64,000 bases of DNA from positions 62,001 through 126,000 of the forward strand of contig NZ_JANSUY010000011.1 in the NCBI RefSeq assembly GCF_024741135.1. The letters run 5' to 3'. The position numbers and the translations under genes are program-made. This stretch comes from Aquiflexum gelatinilyticum (GTDB lineage: Bacteria; Bacteroidota; Bacteroidia; Cytophagales; Cyclobacteriaceae). The first letter of the stretch is position 1, and the number at the start of each line of letters is the position of its first letter. This document shows positions 8,889 to 18,421 of the stretch, piece by piece. Below the pieces are notes generated by a model, which had not been told where the DNA came from, searched no databases, and was given only the letters and a program-made list of their open reading frames with translations.

Positions 8889-10175
8889 CTACTTCCATCC
8901 TCCCTGCATCAACACAAGCAACAAAGCCTGCTGAATAGCCAAGTGGCCATCTTTGTTGATGAAATACTCTCCTAGGCTATGGGCACCATATCCGATGCCC
9001 CCACGGCCGATGGTCACTGCCGGAATTCCTTTGGAAAATGCCACATTGCTGTTGGTAGAGCTTGAACTCAGCTCAGGTTTTTTTCCTCCTGTCAGGTAAT
9101 CGGCGATGGCCATGGTCTGTTGGATCAAAGTCGATTCAGGTGATGCGATTCCACTTGGACGGTCTCCCACTTTTTCGATGTCGACAGTCAGGGCTTCGCC
9201 TCTACGGATGATTTTGTTTTCCTTGGCCAAACCTTCCTGCATGGATTCCAAGAATATTTGGTTGATCCCCTTCAGCTTATCCTGACTTTCGGAGCGCATG
9301 TCCACGAGCATCCACGATTCAAAGGGAATGGAATTGACCGAAGTTCCCCCACCCAAAACCGAAATGCTGTAGGTGGTTTTCAAACCCTCTTTGGTAAATT
9401 CATCGGCTTTTGGCACAAAGGAAGCAACTGCCTGTGCGAGTGCATTGTGTGGATTCCCGATCCCAAAAGCGCCATAAGAATGTCCTCCAGGACCTTTGAA
9501 AGTTACCCTGTAACGGAGCGAACCAATTCCACCATTGACAATATCTTCCAATCCTCCACCGTCAATGGCAATAAAAGAAGCGATAGGTTGCCCACCTTCG
9601 CGAAAAAGATGCTTCATACCTTTAAGGTCTCCGAGACCTTCTTCGCCAACAGAACCTGTAAACCAAATATCGCTTTCGGTCCTGATGTTTTGACTGCTCA
9701 TCGTTTTGACCAAAGCTACCACTACCGCCAATGCCCTGTTGGCATCCGTGATTCCCGGAGCAAATAAGGTATCGCCTCTTTGTTTGACTTTCACATCAGT
9801 GCCAAAGGGAAAAACCGTATCCAAATGCGCGTCAACCACGATAGTCTTGTCCGATTTGGTTCCTTTTCGCAGCGCAATTACATTACCTACCTCATCTGTC
9901 CAAACGGAGTCGGCCCCGGCTTTGCGCAGCATATCTGCATAGACAATACCTTTCTCCTTTTCGTGGAAAGTCGGCGTCGGGATTTCTGTGAGTGTAATCA
10001 TATCCTGAATGGTCACCGCATCGATCTCGATGATGTAATCAAATGCCTTTTGTATGGCAGGTTTCTTGGCCAGTTCCTGTACTTCTTTTTGGTATTTGGG
10101 TTGGATAGTCTGTGCAAAGACGTGGTTACCAATTATCAGGGAAAATACAAGAAGGAAGGTCAGATTCAGTTTCAT
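8889..10175 (-). CDS. Secreted M20-family metallopeptidase
   Basis: A 428-residue zinc peptidase of the M20 clan (peptidase T/desuccinylase-like), probably periplasmic and cleaving small peptides or N-acyl amino acids. A signal peptide (1-22, ending VFAQ) is clear. Metal and catalytic motifs are present: AHLD (His117, Asp119), TDAN (Asp144 as the likely bridging ligand) and GEEG (Glu178/Glu179), followed by AIDGGG and the GGHSYG lid-domain motif. Length is normal for the family. It stands alone, facing the orphan gene on the other strand. The substrate cannot be read from the sequence. Confidence 0.9.
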   Translation of the reverse strand: MKLNLTFLLVFSLIIGNHVFAQTIQPKYQKEVQELAKKPAIQKAFDYIIEIDAVTIQDMITLTEIPTPTFHEKEKGIVYADMLRKAGADSVWTDEVGNVIALRKGTKSDKTIVVDAHLDTVFPFGTDVKVKQRGDTLFAPGITDANRALAVVVALVKTMSSQNIRTESDIWFTGSVGEEGLGDLKGMKHLFREGGQPIASFIAIDGGGLEDIVNGGIGSLRYRVTFKGPGGHSYGAFGIGNPHNALAQAVASFVPKADEFTKEGLKTTYSISVLGGGTSVNSIPFESWMLVDMRSESQDKLKGINQIFLESMQEGLAKENKIIRRGEALTVDIEKVGDRPSGIASPESTLIQQTMAIADYLTGGKKPELSSSSTNSNVAFSKGIPAVTIGRGGIGYGAHSLGEYFINKDGHLAIQQALLLVLMQGGWK

Positions 10176-10266
10176 TTTTGATGGGATTTAATCAAGCGAA
10201 TTAGAATAAATTCAGGAAAAGGGGCAATACCGTTTGTAAATATCTCAACGAGAATCATTTAGTTTT

Positions 10267-10683
10267 TTACAAATCTTCTGAAAGAAAATCAATAGGCCTT
10301 ATGATTTTAATATTTTGGAAGGGATTCAAAACCAATAAATCAGGATCTCCTGATATGAGATAGTCTGCATGTCCATCAACAGCCAAATTCAAAAACATAT
10401 CATCTTTTGGGTCTCTGCTTAATTTCAAGACACTGGAAACAGGGATTAAGGAGGACATTGCAATTAACCTTTCACCGAATTTCACCCTCTTTTCTTTTAA
10501 AACATATTTATCAAATTTCTCTCTCTGAAGGACTTCAAAAAGCTCTGCAATGGTTTCATTGCTAAAAATAAGTACTCCATGATTGGTTGCTTTTTCAACT
10601 GCTAATCGACTTGTATTGGATGGAGATAAAATCACACTTACCAAAACATTGGTATCCACCACAAATCTGAAATCAGCCTTCAT
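10267..10683 (-). CDS. PIN-domain toxin (PIN_3/COG1569 type)
   Basis: A 138-residue PIN-fold ribonuclease, the likely toxin of a toxin-antitoxin pair. Acidic active-site motifs are visible: VVDTNVLVS near the N-terminus, ETIAELFEVL in the middle, then RDPKDDMFLNLAVDGHADYLISGDPDLL. This layout is that of the PIN_3 group of putative toxins. The ATG lies inside the last codons of the upstream gene, an 11-base overlap that suggests translational coupling. The RNA target is unknown. Confidence 0.82.
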   Translation of the reverse strand: MKADFRFVVDTNVLVSVILSPSNTSRLAVEKATNHGVLIFSNETIAELFEVLQREKFDKYVLKEKRVKFGERLIAMSSLIPVSSVLKLSRDPKDDMFLNLAVDGHADYLISGDPDLLVLNPFQNIKIIRPIDFLSEDL

Positions 10684-10897
10684 TCATAATTTCATTAAGC
10701 TCTGCCTCAGTTAATCCATTTGCTTTAGCTTCATTTCGAATTTCATCAACAAATAACCAAAAATCATTATTCCCTTTTTTTAGGCTTGCCTGAAGCAATT
10801 GATCAATTTTTTTTGCAAGTAATTTTTTCTGTTCTAAGGAAATTCCATCCCATTTTTCAGCAGTTTTTTTATCTACTTCAATGATAATTTTTCCCAT
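10673..10897 (-). CDS. Putative antitoxin partner of the PIN toxin
   Basis: A 74-residue, highly charged, mostly helical protein directly upstream of and overlapping the PIN toxin gene. It begins MGKIIIEVD, a short beta strand typical of small DNA-binding antitoxins. An in-frame start seven codons upstream is possible but less natural. The assignment as antitoxin rests mainly on position and size. Such antitoxins usually repress their own promoter; no operator was recognised. Confidence 0.7.
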   Translation of the reverse strand: MGKIIIEVDKKTAEKWDGISLEQKKLLAKKIDQLLQASLKKGNNDFWLFVDEIRNEAKANGLTEAELNEIMNEG

Positions 10898-10963
10898 AAT
10901 TTGATAAGTTTTCAACAATATACAAATAATTGAATTTGAGTGAAAATAGTTCTTTTCATTGAA

Positions 10964-11716
10964 TCACGATCTTCCATTACTCAAAACGATCGGATCTTGC
11001 TTCAATAAAAAGACCAAAGATTGGTACAGGCCGTTGTCATAATCCTTTAGCCTTTGGGGATTTTCAAAAAACGATTCCAACGCCACTGCAAAAAACTCAT
11101 GGGGATTGTTTGCCGCCGAATTCCTAAATATCGAGTCTTCCCCGTCCATAATTCTCTGGATTTCATTTTTGGCTAAAACCGAAAAATCCATCCATCTCTT
11201 GGGGTTAAAGAAATTACTCTGCCCGTTGTAATGGATTTGATTTTCTAGCTTCAGTGCATGTGCCATTTCATGGATTCCTAGGTTGACTCCATCTGATTCA
11301 TTTTCCATTCCCCTCACAAAATTTTTCCAAGAAATCACAATGATTCCAAGCCTCGGATTGACTTCTCCCTGATGGTATTGCTTGTTGATGGTGGAATAAT
11401 AATTGTCATTGTAAACAAGAATCTTTTTGAAATGCTTCAAAGTGACATCCTGAAAACCAAAAGAAATCATCACTGCCGTGGCACTGATGAGCAGTTCCAT
11501 TTCCCGGGTTACCATTTTTACTCCTCTTGGAACAAATTTTTTAATTGCCAGAATATAAACAAGCCGTTTCTCAAAGTCTAGTTTATGTTTTGGATTAAGT
11601 TGGCGATAATAGGGAAAATGACTTTCCAAAATATCAATATCTTCCTTAGTCAACCTAAGTATTCCAAGCTGGATTTTGGCTTTTTGGAAAAGGTAAAAAA
11701 ACAGACTGTATCGCAT
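10964..11716 (-). CDS. MtfA-like zinc peptidase (M90 family)
   Basis: A 250-residue protein with a zinc motif HEMAH (His149, Glu150, His153) in the context NLGIHEMAHALKLEN, typical of MtfA (PF06167). In E. coli MtfA is an aminopeptidase that binds the glucose regulator Mlc; that partner cannot be assumed here. A conserved NPHEFFAVALESFFENP segment near residues 210-226 carries the further acidic ligands expected of the family. There is no signal peptide, so it is probably cytoplasmic. It lies downstream of rny but is separated from it by a strong terminator. Confidence 0.82.
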   Translation of the reverse strand: MRYSLFFYLFQKAKIQLGILRLTKEDIDILESHFPYYRQLNPKHKLDFEKRLVYILAIKKFVPRGVKMVTREMELLISATAVMISFGFQDVTLKHFKKILVYNDNYYSTINKQYHQGEVNPRLGIIVISWKNFVRGMENESDGVNLGIHEMAHALKLENQIHYNGQSNFFNPKRWMDFSVLAKNEIQRIMDGEDSIFRNSAANNPHEFFAVALESFFENPQRLKDYDNGLYQSLVFLLKQDPIVLSNGRS

Positions 11717-11763
11717 GTGGGTGGGTGAAATTGAACTTACGCTTCCCTATAAAAATATAAAAA

Positions 11764-11799
11764 GAAAACCGAAGTTCAACTCAATGAACTTCGGTTTTC
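11764..11799 (-). terminator. Strong terminator after rny
   Basis: A perfect 15-base stem (GAAAACCGAAGTTCA at 11764-11778 with its complement at 11785-11799) has a six-base loop. On the minus strand the arm ends in a short T-run. It lies 22 bases past the rny stop and upstream of the M90 gene. Confidence 0.85.
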
Positions 11800-11821
11800 T
11801 TACTTCTATTGAATGCTGAAT

Positions 11822-13387
11822 TTATTTCGCGTAGTTCACAGCCCTCATTTCACGGATAACCGTGATTTTGATCTGACCGGGATATTGCATTTCTTTTTCT
11901 ATTTTCTGGGAAATGTCAAAGGAAAGCTTGCTTGCTGTCTGATCGTCCACGTTGTCTGCATCCACCAAAACACGGAGTTCACGTCCGGCCTGCATGGCAA
12001 AGCATTTGTTGACCCCATCAAAAGCCAATGCAAGTTCTTCCAATTCCTTCAGACGCTTGATGTAGCTGTCCATGATTTCCCTTCTTGCTCCAGGTCTGGA
12101 ACCAGAGATCGCATCAGAGGCCTGCACTATTGGAGAGATCATCGAGGTCATCTCAATCTCGTCATGGTGGGCACCGATTGCATTGATGACTTCAGGATGC
12201 TCCTTGTATTTTTTAGCAAGCTCCATACCTAGGATGGCATGAGGAAGTTCTGCTTCTTCAGGATATACTTTTCCGATATCATGAAGCAGACCTGCTCTTT
12301 TTGCAAGCTTGGCATTCAATCCCATTTCGGCAGCCATGGTTGCACACAGCTTGGCCACTTCTCTTGAGTGCTGCAATAAGTTCTGTCCATAGGAAGAACG
12401 GAATCTCATCCTTCCGACCATTCTGATCAGCTCGGGATGAAGGCCATGGATTCCAAGATCGATACAGGTTCTTTCGCCTATCTCAACGATTTCTTCCTCG
12501 ATGTTTTTCTCTGTCTTGGCGACAACTTCCTCAATCCTTGCAGGGTGGATCCTACCATCCTGTACCAGTCTGTGTAGAGAAAGTCTGGCCACTTCCCTTC
12601 TTACAGGATCAAAGCCAGAGATGATGATTGCCTCAGGCGTATCGTCTACAATGATTTCCACACCGGTTGCCGCTTCCAAAGCACGGATGTTTCTACCTTC
12701 CCTGCCAATGATTTTACCTTTGACGTCGTCAGATTCAATGTTGAATACAGAGACGCAATTTTCGATCGCATGCTCTGTGGCTGTTCTTTGGATGGTGTCT
12801 AGAACGATTTTTTTGGCTTGCTTGGTAGCAGTCAATTTGGCTTGGTCCAGGATGTCTTTGATATGAGAAGAAGCCTTTGTATTGGCCTCGTCCTTGAGCA
12901 TTTCGACCAATTGATCTTTTGCTTCATCGCGGGTAAGGCCGGCAACTTTTTCAAGGTCTGAGATTCGTTGACTGGTGACCCTATCAAGCTCATCCTTTTT
13001 CACCTGAACAGAGTGAAGCTGCGCAGAAAGATTTTCTTTTTTGCTGTCAAGCTCCGCCTCTTTTCTTTTGATTTGTTCCAATTCTTTGGCTAAGACCTGC
13101 TCCCTTTGCTTAATCTTGTTTTCGTTGGTGATGATGATGGCTTTTTTCTTGTTGGCATCTTCCTCAAACTCCGATTTCAATTTCAGGTACTTTTCCTTCG
13201 CCTCTAACATCCGCTCTTTCTTAATGGCTTCGGCATTGATTTCCGCCTCACGGATTAGGCTTTTGGCTTTTTCCTTTGCTTGCTCTTCCAGCTTTTTACT
13301 GTTGTTTTTTACGAAAAGACCGGCAGCGACTGCGCCAAGACCCAGGCCCAATATGCCTGCAATAATGATGTATAGTGATGATTCCAT
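11822..13387 (-). CDS. rny: Ribonuclease Y
   Basis: A 521-residue membrane-anchored endoribonuclease that starts mRNA decay. Order: N-terminal transmembrane helix (about 4-25), long Lys/Glu-rich coiled coil (about 30-190), KH RNA-binding domain (about 210-275, with [15 protein letters not shown]), and HD domain (about 335-430, with the [10 protein letters not shown] metal motif). Length and order match the family. It is the last gene of a minus-strand row with zapA, a coiled-coil gene and pheT. Confidence 0.96.
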   Translation of the reverse strand: MESSLYIIIAGILGLGLGAVAAGLFVKNNSKKLEEQAKEKAKSLIREAEINAEAIKKERMLEAKEKYLKLKSEFEEDANKKKAIIITNENKIKQREQVLAKELEQIKRKEAELDSKKENLSAQLHSVQVKKDELDRVTSQRISDLEKVAGLTRDEAKDQLVEMLKDEANTKASSHIKDILDQAKLTATKQAKKIVLDTIQRTATEHAIENCVSVFNIESDDVKGKIIGREGRNIRALEAATGVEIIVDDTPEAIIISGFDPVRREVARLSLHRLVQDGRIHPARIEEVVAKTEKNIEEEIVEIGERTCIDLGIHGLHPELIRMVGRMRFRSSYGQNLLQHSREVAKLCATMAAEMGLNAKLAKRAGLLHDIGKVYPEEAELPHAILGMELAKKYKEHPEVINAIGAHHDEIEMTSMISPIVQASDAISGSRPGARREIMDSYIKRLKELEELALAFDGVNKCFAMQAGRELRVLVDADNVDDQTASKLSFDISQKIEKEMQYPGQIKITVIREMRAVNYAK

Positions 13388-13458
13388 AGGTATTTTGGAT
13401 AGATATATATTACCTACCGGAAAAAGAAAATTTCTTCAAAAATGAGAGTGAAATATAA

Positions 13459-13743
13459 TTACAAAAGGGAACTCAATTGCTCGTTGATCTTTTCTATACT
13501 GGACTTTATTATTTCAGTATCATCTGTATTGATCATGTTTTGTTCCAAGGATTCTACCATGGAATCAAAAGCTACCATCGCTAATAAGTCTTGACGGTCA
13601 TCCAACCCAAATTCTTCCCTGTATCTTTTGATCTTATCATTAATCAATCTGCCTGCATGTCTGATTTTGGCTTCATCTTCCGTCTTCACCTTCATGGGAT
13701 ATTCTCGATCCCCGATTTTCAACCTTATAGAAAGTGTCTCCAT
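13459..13743 (-). CDS. zapA: Cell division protein ZapA
   Basis: A 94-residue FtsZ-ring stabiliser. The N-terminal half (LSIRLKIGDREYPMKV...DEAKIRHAGRLINDKI) is the ZapA fold, and the C-terminal half is a coiled coil for dimerisation. The start at METLSIRL is preferred over the in-frame start seven codons earlier, because that one overlaps the upstream gene. The preceding gene ends one base before this ATG. It shares a row with pheT and rny. Confidence 0.88.
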   Translation of the reverse strand: METLSIRLKIGDREYPMKVKTEDEAKIRHAGRLINDKIKRYREEFGLDDRQDLLAMVAFDSMVESLEQNMINTDDTEIIKSSIEKINEQLSSLL

Positions 13744-13744
13744 A

Positions 13745-14029
13745 TCACTCAGACAAATAGGCAATTATTGTATCGATTTCCTTTATGTAACTATTGATTT
13801 TTTCTCTCAATTCAGCAGATTCCATTTCCTCTACCGGTATGCTGTTTACAAGTTTAGCTATTTTAATTTGATTTTTAAAATCCTCCAACACTTGCTCCTT
13901 TTCTTCCAGTTTTGTCCGAAGTGAAAAAAGCTCTTCCCTAAGGGATTGGTTATCCTGTTCGAGCTGCTGAAGCTTTCGGCTGACCTGTGAGGCCAGCTTT
14001 TCGGTGCGTTGAAGTTCTTCGTGAATCAT
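13745..14029 (-). CDS. Small coiled-coil protein between pheT and zapA
   Basis: A 94-residue protein that is almost entirely coiled coil: heptad-like Leu/Gln/Glu runs from about residue 8 to 60, then a more hydrophobic helix ending IDTIIAYLSE. No enzyme motif. It starts three bases after the pheT stop and ends one base before the zapA start, so the three are probably one transcript. By position and shape it may bind ZapA or the divisome, as ZapB does in enterobacteria. That role is inferred. Confidence 0.75.
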   Translation of the reverse strand: MIHEELQRTEKLASQVSRKLQQLEQDNQSLREELFSLRTKLEEKEQVLEDFKNQIKIAKLVNSIPVEEMESAELREKINSYIKEIDTIIAYLSE

Positions 14030-14032
14030 GTT

Positions 14033-16444
14033 TTATTTTCTGATAAGTGCCCCCACTTCTTTTTCAAAACTTTCAATAAGTCGGGACATGGCTTTGTCAA
14101 TCACTTTGTCTGTAAGGGTCTGTTCATTGTCCTGAAGGTAAAAACTCAAGGCATAGGCTTTTTTCCCTGACTCGATTTTATCTCCCTGATAGACATCAAA
14201 GACTCCCACTTTCTGCAAAAGATTTCCTCCAGCTTTGTTGGCTACTTTTTTGATCTGGTCAAAAGTGACTTTCTTATCAATTACCAAAGACAGGTCTCTT
14301 CTAACTTCCGGGAATTTGGAAATTTCAGAGTACTTTTTCAAGCCTTTTGATTTTTTTGTTATCAAGTCCCAATTCAGGTCCGCAAAAAAAACCTCTTGCT
14401 TCACTTCAGCCAATTTCCCCAAACCTTCTGTTACCAAACCGATTTTCCCCAATTCCTTGGTGCCCAAATCGATTTGTAGCCCATATTCAAAAGGTGCGGA
14501 ATGAATGATCTTGACCTCGGTATTGTCAATCCCCATTTTCTCCAAAATCAATTCAACAACAGCATAAATATCTGGGAAGGACACTGGTTTGGAAGGTGCC
14601 AGCCAACTTTCAGCTGCCCTGTCTCCGGTCAGGAATATCGCCAATCTCTTTTCTTCACGATAACCTGATTCTTCTTTGAAATAAACAGTGCCGAATTCAA
14701 ATAATTTCAGGTCTTTCTGTCTGCGGTTGATATTATGTGACATCACTTCCAATCCGGAAAACAACAAAGATTGTCTCATCACACCTAGATCCTCACTGAG
14801 TTTGTTTAGGATTTCAACATTTTTGTTTACTTCCAAAAAGCCGGATTTTTCAGCGTAAATAGGTTTGGTCAGCGAATTGGTGATGATCTCAAAATAGCCC
14901 AATCCGGATAAAATTTCGCTGAGCCTATATTGCAGCTTGTTCAGGTCCTTTGCAGGATGTTCGGCAAGGTAATCCGCTTTCAGATTCTCGGACAAAGGAA
15001 CATTGTCAAATCCATGGATTCGCAAGATCTCTTCGATGACATCCGCTTCTCTCGTCACATCTACCCTGTACGGCTTTACCGAAACTGTGAATCCGGTCTC
15101 CGATTCTGAAAGTAACTTGATATCAAGATTTTCCAAAGTGGTTTTGATCTCTTCCTTAGCGAGTTCTTTTCCTATCAATCTCCTGATATTGGCATAAGTC
15201 ACTTCAATAGAAAGATCAGAAACAGGATGTGGATAAAGGTCTATGATATCCGAAGAGATTTCTCCTCCGGCTATTTCTTTGATGAGCATTGCTGCTCTCT
15301 TCAACGCATACACAGGCATATTCGGATCTGTCCCTCTTTCAAAACGGAAAGAAGCGTCTGTCTTCAACCCATGAAACTGACTTCCTTTGCGGATAATATC
15401 AGGAGAGAAATACGCGGACTCCAAGAAAATAGTGGTAGTAGAATCAGATACACCCGATCCTTTTCCTCCAAAAACCCCGGCGATGCAAAGGCCTCCCTTT
15501 TGATCACAGATCATCAGTTCTTCGCCGGAAAGCTTTCTTTCCTTGTCATCCAAGGTGACAAAAGAAGTCTCTTTCGGTAATTTTTTTACAATGATTTTTC
15601 CACCTTCAATTCTATCTGCGTCAAAAGCGTGAAGCGGCTGACCCAAATCATGAAGAATAAAGTTGGTAATATCTACGATATTATTGATCGGCTCGAGGTC
15701 CAAAGCCCTGAGGTAATTTTGAAGCCAATTGGGAGAAGGTCCCACTTGGATATTGGAAATCGTCAATCCGGAATATCTGGGGCAATCTATGGCGCTTTCT
15801 ACTTCCACAGGAATTGACCTTTTGTTATTGTCAATTTTGAATTGATCGACAGAAGGAAGGCAGATTTCTCTTTTTAACAAAGCTTTCAAATCTCTCGCCA
15901 CACCTAGATGGGAGGCTGCATCTGCTCTGTTGGGAGTCAGCCCAATTTCCAAAACATGGTCACTGACTACTTCGAAATATTGTGAAGCAGGGGTTCCGTT
16001 TGGCAAATCCGTGTCCAACACCATAATTCCGGCATGGCTGTGACCGATGCCGATCTCATCTTCCGCACAGATCATTCCTTGGGAAACTTCCCCACGGATT
16101 TTTGCTTTTTTGATTTCCAAAGGTTCACCTGACACAGGATACAATACTGAACCTTCCTTAGCCACCACTACTTTCTGTCCTTTGGCAACATTGGGAGCTC
16201 CGCAAACAATGGGGACAATCTCTCCTCCTACGTCAACCGTGGTTACACTCAGTTTGTCTGCATTAGGATGTCTCTCGCAGGTCAATACTTCACCGATCAC
16301 CACACCTTCCAATCCTCCCCGGATGGATTCAAAACGCCCGATTCCTTCCACCTCCAACCCTGATCCTGTCAAGAGCGATGCGATTTCTTTGGGTGAATGG
16401 TCTAAAGCAATAAAATCCTTTAATCTATTGATGGAAATTTTCAT
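14033..16444 (-). CDS. pheT: Phenylalanyl-tRNA synthetase beta subunit
   Basis: An 803-residue beta subunit of the heterotetrameric ligase charging tRNA-Phe. Domains by eye: N-terminal piece, OB-fold tRNA-binding domain (about 39-150, with VCGAPNV), B3/B4 editing domain (about 215-395, with FRFERGTDPN at its end), B5 (about 400-470), core, and C-terminal FDX-ACB anticodon-binding domain (about 710-803). Length is typical. The alpha subunit gene is not in this window. Confidence 0.97.
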   Translation of the reverse strand: MKISINRLKDFIALDHSPKEIASLLTGSGLEVEGIGRFESIRGGLEGVVIGEVLTCERHPNADKLSVTTVDVGGEIVPIVCGAPNVAKGQKVVVAKEGSVLYPVSGEPLEIKKAKIRGEVSQGMICAEDEIGIGHSHAGIMVLDTDLPNGTPASQYFEVVSDHVLEIGLTPNRADAASHLGVARDLKALLKREICLPSVDQFKIDNNKRSIPVEVESAIDCPRYSGLTISNIQVGPSPNWLQNYLRALDLEPINNIVDITNFILHDLGQPLHAFDADRIEGGKIIVKKLPKETSFVTLDDKERKLSGEELMICDQKGGLCIAGVFGGKGSGVSDSTTTIFLESAYFSPDIIRKGSQFHGLKTDASFRFERGTDPNMPVYALKRAAMLIKEIAGGEISSDIIDLYPHPVSDLSIEVTYANIRRLIGKELAKEEIKTTLENLDIKLLSESETGFTVSVKPYRVDVTREADVIEEILRIHGFDNVPLSENLKADYLAEHPAKDLNKLQYRLSEILSGLGYFEIITNSLTKPIYAEKSGFLEVNKNVEILNKLSEDLGVMRQSLLFSGLEVMSHNINRRQKDLKLFEFGTVYFKEESGYREEKRLAIFLTGDRAAESWLAPSKPVSFPDIYAVVELILEKMGIDNTEVKIIHSAPFEYGLQIDLGTKELGKIGLVTEGLGKLAEVKQEVFFADLNWDLITKKSKGLKKYSEISKFPEVRRDLSLVIDKKVTFDQIKKVANKAGGNLLQKVGVFDVYQGDKIESGKKAYALSFYLQDNEQTLTDKVIDKAMSRLIESFEKEVGALIRK

Positions 16445-16584
16445 GAATGCACGGTTATTTCAGAACAAGGCACAAATTTAAGAGAATTGGTGGAGGTGGG
16501 AAGGTAATGAATGAAAAATGTCAAATGATAAATGAACAAAGCCTGATGGGGAAATTGACTTTATCCTTTACATCTAATTATACT

Positions 16585-17205
16585 TCACTCCTTCTTATAA
16601 TCTTTTTCACCTACGGGAATCGGGATTTGCATAATATTTTCCTTGGGAGGTAGTGGACAGGCAAAATCCGGATTATAGGCACAATATGGGTTGTAGGCCA
16701 AATTGAAGTCAATGGTAATGCTGTTTTTTCCATCTTGGCGGAGATTGATATATCTTCCACCTCCATAGGTTTCTTCTCCACTTGTTTCGTCAGCAAAGGC
16801 AAGAAAAAAGTTGCGCTTGTCCGCTTCTTTCATGGACTGGAGCAAAAGCAATTTTTGTGGTTTGCCATTTAAGTCAAATTCGGCAAAGGAATGTTTGAGG
16901 TACTTCTCCACCGATCCGTCTGTCATAGGAAGCTCGACCATCTTTTTTTCTTCCAATTCCACCATTTTTGCCCTTACCTTATAGCTTGGATCAATGGTAT
17001 AAAAATCAAGTTCTTTGAAGTCCTTTTTCTGCTCTTCAGTCAAAGGCGAATCAATATTGAACTTGATAAATTTGTATTGCCTATCGCGTTCTTTTTCTAT
17101 TTTCTCCAAATACACCTCGGGACTTTCCGTTCCGGTCATGGTATAGATTACAGCAAGTGCGACAACAGTCAATACGCCAATAATTAAAATATTTTTTGAT
17201 TTCAT
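16585..17205 (-). CDS. DUF1684 membrane-anchored protein
   Basis: A 206-residue protein with an N-terminal hydrophobic helix (about 6-25), an uncleaved anchor or signal peptide. The C-terminal signature ITIDFNLAYNPYCAYN..FACPLPPKEN identifies the DUF1684 family, whose function is unknown. It starts three bases after the radC stop and is probably cotranscribed. A role in radC-linked repair is not implied by the family. Confidence 0.85.
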   Translation of the reverse strand: MKSKNILIIGVLTVVALAVIYTMTGTESPEVYLEKIEKERDRQYKFIKFNIDSPLTEEQKKDFKELDFYTIDPSYKVRAKMVELEEKKMVELPMTDGSVEKYLKHSFAEFDLNGKPQKLLLLQSMKEADKRNFFLAFADETSGEETYGGGRYINLRQDGKNSITIDFNLAYNPYCAYNPDFACPLPPKENIMQIPIPVGEKDYKKE

Positions 17206-17208
17206 AAA

Positions 17209-17910
17209 CTACAAAATGCCTTCATCGGCGAAGCTAAAATAGGCAACATCAGTGAAAATCACATGGTCAATCACCTGTACTTCGAGATTTTCACCCACAT
17301 GCTTGAGTTTACCTGTCAAAACCCTGTCTTGTTCTGATGGTCTCAGGTTCCCCGACGGATGATTATGTACCAGTACAATCGAACATGCCAATGAATCCAA
17401 AGCATATTTGAATATGATTTTGGGATCTGCCACGGTACCGTTTGTGCCACCGGAACTTATCAATTGTTTCTTGATCAAATGGTTGCTCCTATTGAGCAGC
17501 AATACGTAAAAGTGCTCGACTTTTTCGTCCATGAGCTCACGCCCCATCAGGTTAAAGACATCTTTGGAACCGTTTATTTTTATTTTTTTAGGCTGATCGC
17601 TGATCTGTTTTCGTCTTCTACCCAATTCCAATGCACTGACGATGGAAATAGCTTTGGCTTCACCTATTCCCTTAAATTTCTTGAGATCGGAAATACTCAT
17701 CTTGGCAAGCTCGCCCAAGTCATTGTTGACTGAAGAAAGAATATGTTTGGAAAGGTCCACTGCACTAAATGACCTGGTACCCGAACCGATGAGGATCGCG
17801 ATCAATTCCGCATCTGAAAGTGCTGATTTGCCTTTGAGGAGAAGTTTTTCTCTCGGTCTGTCCTCTTCAGCCAAAGCAGAAATTTTTATGGAATATTGAT
17901 AGTCTTTCAT
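17209..17910 (-). CDS. radC: RadC-family JAMM protein
   Basis: A 233-residue protein with a helix-hairpin-helix region (about 60-95) and a JAB1/MPN-type metalloprotease fold. The JAMM motif is intact: His182-x-His184 and Asp195 in VHNHPSGNLRPSEQD. The historical DNA-repair annotation is disputed and the substrate is unknown. It is the first gene of a two-gene unit with the DUF1684 gene. Confidence 0.93.
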   Translation of the reverse strand: MKDYQYSIKISALAEEDRPREKLLLKGKSALSDAELIAILIGSGTRSFSAVDLSKHILSSVNNDLGELAKMSISDLKKFKGIGEAKAISIVSALELGRRRKQISDQPKKIKINGSKDVFNLMGRELMDEKVEHFYVLLLNRSNHLIKKQLISSGGTNGTVADPKIIFKYALDSLACSIVLVHNHPSGNLRPSEQDRVLTGKLKHVGENLEVQVIDHVIFTDVAYFSFADEGIL

Positions 17911-18016
17911 AAACAGATTTTAAAAAGAAATTTTTCCTTAGTTGGAAAATTATCCTGTTTTTAAAAATACATAATGCCAAAAAACAATGAAAGTCCGAGT
18001 GGCTTCCAAGGGGCAT

Positions 18017-18030
18017 ATTAAACGTTTAAT
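18017..18030. promoter_or_regulatory. 14-bp perfect palindrome upstream of radC
   Basis: ATTAAACGTTTAAT is its own reverse complement. It lies 106 bases before the radC start and downstream of the rpsT terminator. It resembles a binding site for a dimeric repressor (a central AAACGTTT is common in LacI-type operators). AT-rich palindromes also arise by chance. Confidence 0.25.
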
Positions 18031-18060
18031 TTTTTCTTCAAAAAAACATGGAAACAAAAA

Positions 18061-18086
18061 TAGCCTTGGTGGAATCACCAAGGCTA
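18061..18086 (-). terminator. Terminator after rpsT
   Basis: A perfect 11-base stem (TAGCCTTGGTG at 18061-18071, CACCAAGGCTA at 18076-18086) with a GAAT loop lies 22 bases past the rpsT stop. On the minus strand it is followed by TTTTTG. Confidence 0.85.
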
Positions 18087-18108
18087 TTCTGATAATAAAA
18101 TTTCTTTG

Positions 18109-18363
18109 TTAGGCTAGTGCGTTGACAAACTTAGTCAATTTTGACTTTCTGTTGGCAGCGTTGTTTTTATGAATGATATTCTTTTTTGCAAGTTTATCGA
18201 TCATAGAGGTAACTGTTTTCAAAAGCTCTTGCGCTTCCACTTTGTCAGTCACAGCTTTCAATCTCTTGATGAAAGTTCTTGTTGTCTTGTGCTGATATCT
18301 GTTTCTCAAACGCTTGGCTTCGTTTGCACGGATTCTTTTTAATGCCGATTTGTGATTTGCCAT
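18109..18363 (-). CDS. rpsT: 30S ribosomal protein S20
   Basis: An 84-residue, strongly basic, all-helical protein that binds 16S rRNA. It starts MANHKSALKRIRANEAKRLRN and ends in a KLTKFVNALA helix, both typical of S20. It is a single-gene unit with its own promoter box upstream and a strong terminator downstream. Confidence 0.96.
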   Translation of the reverse strand: MANHKSALKRIRANEAKRLRNRYQHKTTRTFIKRLKAVTDKVEAQELLKTVTSMIDKLAKKNIIHKNNAANRKSKLTKFVNALA

Positions 18364-18413
18364 ATCCTTATTTTACTTAATTTCTGTTAATACACCCTAC
18401 CCTAAACGGAGTG

Positions 18414-18421
18414 CAAATGTA
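18414..18421 (-). promoter_or_regulatory. TAnnTTTG -7 box for rpsT
   Basis: On the minus strand this reads TACATTTG, matching the -7 consensus, with TTTTGTG upstream as a possible -33 element. Distance to the rpsT ATG is about 50 bases. A second match (TACCTTTG) lies at 18514-18521 and may be an alternative promoter. Confidence 0.6.
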
